Assembly (NCBI GenBank): GCA_007128525.1
Contig: SKXG01000010.1
Coordinates: forward strand, 1 to 10,568
DNA from: Pseudomonadales bacterium
Lineage (GTDB): Bacteria; Pseudomonadota; Gammaproteobacteria; Pseudomonadales; Azotimanducaceae
Direction: 5' to 3'
DNA length: 10,568 bases
Of the stretch, positions 7,810-10,568 are shown piece after piece (the stretch's first letter is position 1; each line of letters opens with the position of its first letter). Below the pieces are notes generated by a model. That model did not search any database. It saw nothing but the letters and a program-made list of their open reading frames with translations, and was not told the DNA's origin. The position numbers were made by a program, and so were the translations under genes.

Positions 7810-9232
7810 GCCAGGGCCTCCCTTGCTCATATTGGCTCAGTCGCATCTGAAACTCTTCGCGTAGCTCGTCATCCTCGGACAACTTGCCCAGTGCACGGCG
7901 CTGAACTTGCTGCGCTTGCTCAAAGTCACCGGCAGCTGCATACGCAGCGGCCAGCGTATCCAGGTAGCCGGGGCTGGGGTTTGCCTGCACTGCGGCCAGG
8001 GCGGCAGCCAAGGCTTCTTCCGGATTGCGCAGGCTTGCATCTGTGGTGGTTGCCAGCACCCAGGCCAGGTTGTTCTGTGCTCTCAATTCACCTTGTCGCG
8101 CGGCAGCGCGGTACCAGTTTACGGCTTCGCGGATGGCATCTGGTTCACCGTTGGGCGCGCGCCCCAGAGCAAGATCGGCCAGTCGCAGCTGACTTCCCAG
8201 ATGCCCGGCACGGGCGGCGCGCTCCAGAAAGGCGTGGCTCAAGTCCGGGTCAGCCAGGTCGTCAGGGCCTTCGGAATAGACGAAGGCACATTGCACTTTT
8301 GCCGGTACATGGCCGGCGTTGGCGGCCTCGGTGCAGAGTTCGGCGGCGCGCCGAAAAAGCGTCTCGGGTGCGTCGTGCAGCAGTGGTGTGATTTTGTCGG
8401 TCTGCGCCTCATCCATCATGTCCGGAACGCCTGCCACGGCAAGATGGATAGCCGCCAATGTGGTCTGCGCCTGAGGATCGCCGCGCGTGGCGGCTTCCTC
8501 GAACAGCGCGATGGCCTGCGTCGCGTCAGCGTCCGGCAGCTCACCGTTCAAGTGCATGTGTGCCAGGCCCGACAGCGCCGGAATACGGTCGCCGAGATTG
8601 ATGGCCCGCTCATACAGCTGGCGGGCCTGTTGTGGATCCGGATCGGCGGTATGCCGGGCACGATAGCTGGTTGCCAGCAGCGCCCAGGCCGTGTTCTGTC
8701 CGGCCTTGCCGGCCTGCTCCAGCCAGTATCGGGCGCGGTTCAGGTTGGCGGGCTGATCAGGTGTGGTCTGGCGCAGCAGTGCGGCGCCGGCAAAGAGCTT
8801 GGCTGGCGCGTGTCCGCTGCGGGCCGCTCTAAGCGCGAGATCCAGCGCCTGTGCCTCGTCCTGTTGCAGGCCCAGGCCGCGGGCATGCGCCTGGGCCAGG
8901 GCAAGCAGGCTACCCTGATGCGCAGGGTCGTACTGCAGCGCGCGTTGATAGTCCACGGCTGCAGACCGATAGTGGCCGCGCACACCGAAGCTGTAGCCGC
9001 GATAGTAGTAGGCGTTCGCGCGCTGCCGGGCACTGAGGCCGGGATTGATCACCAGTGCATCCAGATACTGTTCGGCCAGTTGATAACGGCCGTCGATCAC
9101 CAGCGCGCGAGCGCGCTCAAGCTCAGGTAATGGCGGGCGTGTCAGTGCCTGCGCAAGGCCAGGCAGGAGCAACAGCAGGCAGCTGAATAGAGCGGCGAAG
9201 TGTCGGTGTCTGGGCGCTGGTGTTGTCGTCAT
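7802..9232 (-). CDS. Exported Sel1-like/TPR repeat protein
   Basis: 476 residues from the ATG at 9232. A Sec signal peptide is clear: MTTTPAPRHRHF, a Leu-rich core (AALFSCLLLLLPG), then AQA with likely cleavage after residue 29; no lipobox is seen, so the mature protein is probably periplasmic. A TPR-like part (ANAYYYRGYSFGVRGHYRSA, DYQRALQYDP) is followed by several Sel1-type repeats (ARYWLEQAGKAGQNTAWALL, ARQLYERAINLGD, AIALFEEAATRGDPQAQTTL, HAFLERAARAGHLGSQLRLA, NWYRAAARQGELRAQNNLAW) and a C-terminal TPR (LDTLAAAYAAAGDFEQAQQV). Such repeats are protein-binding scaffolds with no enzyme activity; the partner is unknown. The frame stays open upstream to 9376, but that extension has no signal-like sequence and overlaps the divergent transporter gene, so it is rejected. 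No strong ribosome site precedes 9232. It is the first gene of a pair with the cytochrome. Confidence 0.88.
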   Translation of the reverse strand: MTTTPAPRHRHFAALFSCLLLLLPGLAQALTRPPLPELERARALVIDGRYQLAEQYLDALVINPGLSARQRANAYYYRGYSFGVRGHYRSAAVDYQRALQYDPAHQGSLLALAQAHARGLGLQQDEAQALDLALRAARSGHAPAKLFAGAALLRQTTPDQPANLNRARYWLEQAGKAGQNTAWALLATSYRARHTADPDPQQARQLYERAINLGDRIPALSGLAHMHLNGELPDADATQAIALFEEAATRGDPQAQTTLAAIHLAVAGVPDMMDEAQTDKITPLLHDAPETLFRRAAELCTEAANAGHVPAKVQCAFVYSEGPDDLADPDLSHAFLERAARAGHLGSQLRLADLALGRAPNGEPDAIREAVNWYRAAARQGELRAQNNLAWVLATTTDASLRNPEEALAAALAAVQANPSPGYLDTLAAAYAAAGDFEQAQQVQRRALGKLSEDDELREEFQMRLSQYEQGRPWRE

Positions 9233-9243
9233 CGTTAAAGTGT

Positions 9244-9275
9244 CGCATAAGATGCGCCTGACGCCGACTGGTCGG
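9244..9275. promoter_or_regulatory. Two small inverted repeats in a divergent 61-bp gap
   Basis: CGCAT-AAG-ATGCG (9244-9256) and CCGAC-TG-GTCGG (9264-9275) are perfect 5-bp-arm repeats placed side by side between the divergent Sel1/TPR gene and the transporter. They could be operator half-sites for both directions, as the gap must hold both promoters. I recognise neither as a known regulator motif, and no regulator gene is adjacent. Confidence 0.25.
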
Positions 9276-9293
9276 GCCAGGTGATAGGAAGGG

Positions 9294-10496
9294 GTGGTAA
9301 GCGCCTTGCAGACGTCTGATACAACAAGCCCCTCTGCACTGGCGTGGCGCTGGTACCTGGTCACCTTCTGTCGCAATCTGGTGCTGATTTACCCCGTTTA
9401 CGCGCTGATGATCAGCGCCGCCGGCGTTGGCGCCTGGGGTCTCGCCTGGCTGTTCGTGATCTGGTCTCTGGCCGCCGTAACATTCCAGGTGCCGGCCGGT
9501 GTCATTGCCGATCGATTCAACCGGCGCCACATCCTGATTGGTGCCTCGCTGATCAAATCCAGCGGGTTTCTGGTGTGGTGGCTCTGGCCGGACTATGCGG
9601 GCTTCGCGCTGGGGTTCGTGCTTTGGGGCGCTGGCAGCGCCTTCTGGTCCGGCACAGCCGAGGCCTGGCTGTATGAGGTGCTGCAGAACCGCGGCCAGGT
9701 TGTCACCTATGCCCGGGTCTATGGTCGCGGGAGAGCTGCTGACAATCTCGGTGTGGTTCTGGCGCTGGCGGCGGGTGGTGCAGCAGCTGAGTGGGGCTTT
9801 GCGGTGCCACTGCTGGCCAGCATTGTCTCCAGTGCACTGATTGCCTTGCTGATTTGGGTGCTGCTCCCAGACAGCGGGCGTACGGGCACCGTACAGGCGT
9901 TGTCGGAATCTCAGGCGCCAGACGATGGCGTTGATGCGCCGCCTCTGCACCAGGCCCTCCATGAGTTTCGGGTTGATGCTGGTGTCCGTTACCTGGCCAG
10001 TGGCCTGATATTGGCAACTGTAGGATACGGCGTTTATGAGGAATACGTCCCGCTGGTGCTTGAGGCCTACGGTTTTCGTGTCGGATTAATCGGGCTGTTG
10101 GTGGCTCTGTGCTATCTGGCACGGAGCTTCGGTATGCTCGTTGCGCCCCATGTGGGAATTCCCGGCCCGCTGACGAGTCTGGCTGTGTCCGGCATCTTGT
10201 TGCTGTTGGCGGCACTGGCGCCTGCCTGGTGGTATGTAGTCGGGCTTGGCCTGTTCTTTGTGCTGACAGCGATGGCTGAGCTGCGCTTCATGGACGCGCT
10301 GCAGCGGCAAATGAGCGGCAAGGCACGCGCCACTGTGGTGTCGTTGGCAGCTGTGGGCATGGAGCTTGGCGCCGTGCTGCTGTATCTGTTTATCGGCGGG
10401 CTGGCCGCAGCATTGGGCTGGCACCAGGCCAGCGTTGCAACTGCCTTGCTGCTCCTGATATTGGTGGCACCGCTAGTGTGGCTGCGCAGGGCCTAG
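9294..10496 (+). CDS. Major facilitator superfamily transporter
   Basis: About 400 residues, the usual length for a 12-helix MFS permease of the inner membrane, driven by an ion gradient. Hydrophobic segments cover most of the chain. The MFS loop 2-3 signature is visible as GVIADRFNRR (69-78), and GFVLWGAGSAFWSGTAEAW resembles the helix 4-5 region of drug-efflux-like MFS members. A hydrophilic central loop at ~197-220 (SGRTGTVQALSESQAPDDGV) separates the two six-helix halves, and a second-half MELGAVLLYLF helix follows. The substrate cannot be told from sequence. The GTG start at 9294 has AGGA at 9286-9289, a tight spacing; the in-frame TTG at 9306 is an alternative. It is divergent from the Sel1/TPR-cytochrome pair and ends at TAG 10494-10496. 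Confidence 0.87.
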   Translation: MVSALQTSDTTSPSALAWRWYLVTFCRNLVLIYPVYALMISAAGVGAWGLAWLFVIWSLAAVTFQVPAGVIADRFNRRHILIGASLIKSSGFLVWWLWPDYAGFALGFVLWGAGSAFWSGTAEAWLYEVLQNRGQVVTYARVYGRGRAADNLGVVLALAAGGAAAEWGFAVPLLASIVSSALIALLIWVLLPDSGRTGTVQALSESQAPDDGVDAPPLHQALHEFRVDAGVRYLASGLILATVGYGVYEEYVPLVLEAYGFRVGLIGLLVALCYLARSFGMLVAPHVGIPGPLTSLAVSGILLLLAALAPAWWYVVGLGLFFVLTAMAELRFMDALQRQMSGKARATVVSLAAVGMELGAVLLYLFIGGLAAALGWHQASVATALLLLILVAPLVWLRRA

Positions 10497-10568
10497 GGTA
10501 CCTCTGAACAACTCCTTGTGTCCTCTGCGTGGACTGAAGCGTACAGATGCAAGGCGCGTCGCGCAGGG
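10497..10568. other. Intergenic tail with GC palindrome at window edge
   Basis: These 72 bases after the transporter stop contain no supportable gene. GCGCG-T-CGCGC (10554-10564) is a perfect 11-base palindrome near the edge. It may belong to a dispersed repeat or to the next gene, but the window ends before this can be judged. No clear terminator with a T-run is seen after the transporter. Confidence 0.3.

Noticed and set aside
7907..9130. Plus-strand open frame of 407 codons
   Set aside because: It is antisense to the Sel1/TPR gene, whose signal peptide and repeats are unmistakable; the antisense frame is Gly/Gln/Arg-rich with no recognisable domain, as expected from a GC-rich shadow.
9233..9376. 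48-residue N-terminal extension of the Sel1/TPR protein
   Set aside because: It would place the signal peptide internally and overlap the divergent transporter gene by 83 bases; the ATG at 9232 gives a normal signal peptide.

Overview
The window looks like chromosomal DNA of a GC-rich gammaproteobacterium. The evidence is GC-rich third positions, Shine-Dalgarno starts and the families present (HflK/HflC, a b561-type cytochrome, a Sel1/TPR envelope protein). The genus cannot be told from the sequence. I see no rRNA, tRNA, insertion sequence, CRISPR array or phage gene. Coding density is high and the gene order is ordinary apart from one very large signalling gene.

Positions 1-4912 (minus strand) are one uninterrupted reading frame of at least 1637 codons that runs off the left edge. 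It encodes a multidomain signalling protein. In order, it has a Ser/Thr protein kinase domain, a STAND/AAA_16-like ATPase, a long helical TPR-like region, a GAF sensor domain and a GGDEF diguanylate cyclase domain. The front part matches the 'Ser/Thr kinase-ATPase-GAF-histidine kinase' architecture known from cyanobacteria and myxobacteria, but here the output is cyclic-di-GMP synthesis.

Positions 4913-5091 separate this gene from the divergent hflK-hflC pair (5092-7043). The gap holds a CRP-family-like operator (5027-5048) and a -10-like hexamer (5056-5061). HflK and HflC are inner-membrane SPFH proteins that form a complex around the FtsH protease. Their ATGA overlap and strong ribosome binding sites indicate a two-gene operon. 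HflK is a short variant without the Gly-rich and Gln/Ser-rich tails of the E. coli protein, and hfq/hflX are not adjacent.

Positions 7077-7104 form a perfect 12-bp hairpin between the convergent hflC and cytochrome genes, probably a shared terminator. On the minus strand follow a b561-type membrane cytochrome (7102-7809) and, upstream and overlapping it, an exported Sel1/TPR-repeat protein (7802-9232). They form a likely two-gene operon reading leftward. A 61-bp gap with two small inverted repeats separates them from a divergent major facilitator transporter (9294-10496). The last 72 bases carry no recognisable gene.

No single defined system unites these genes. The most notable item is the giant kinase/ATPase/GAF/GGDEF protein, which could link protein phosphorylation, nucleotide-dependent switching and c-di-GMP output in one chain.
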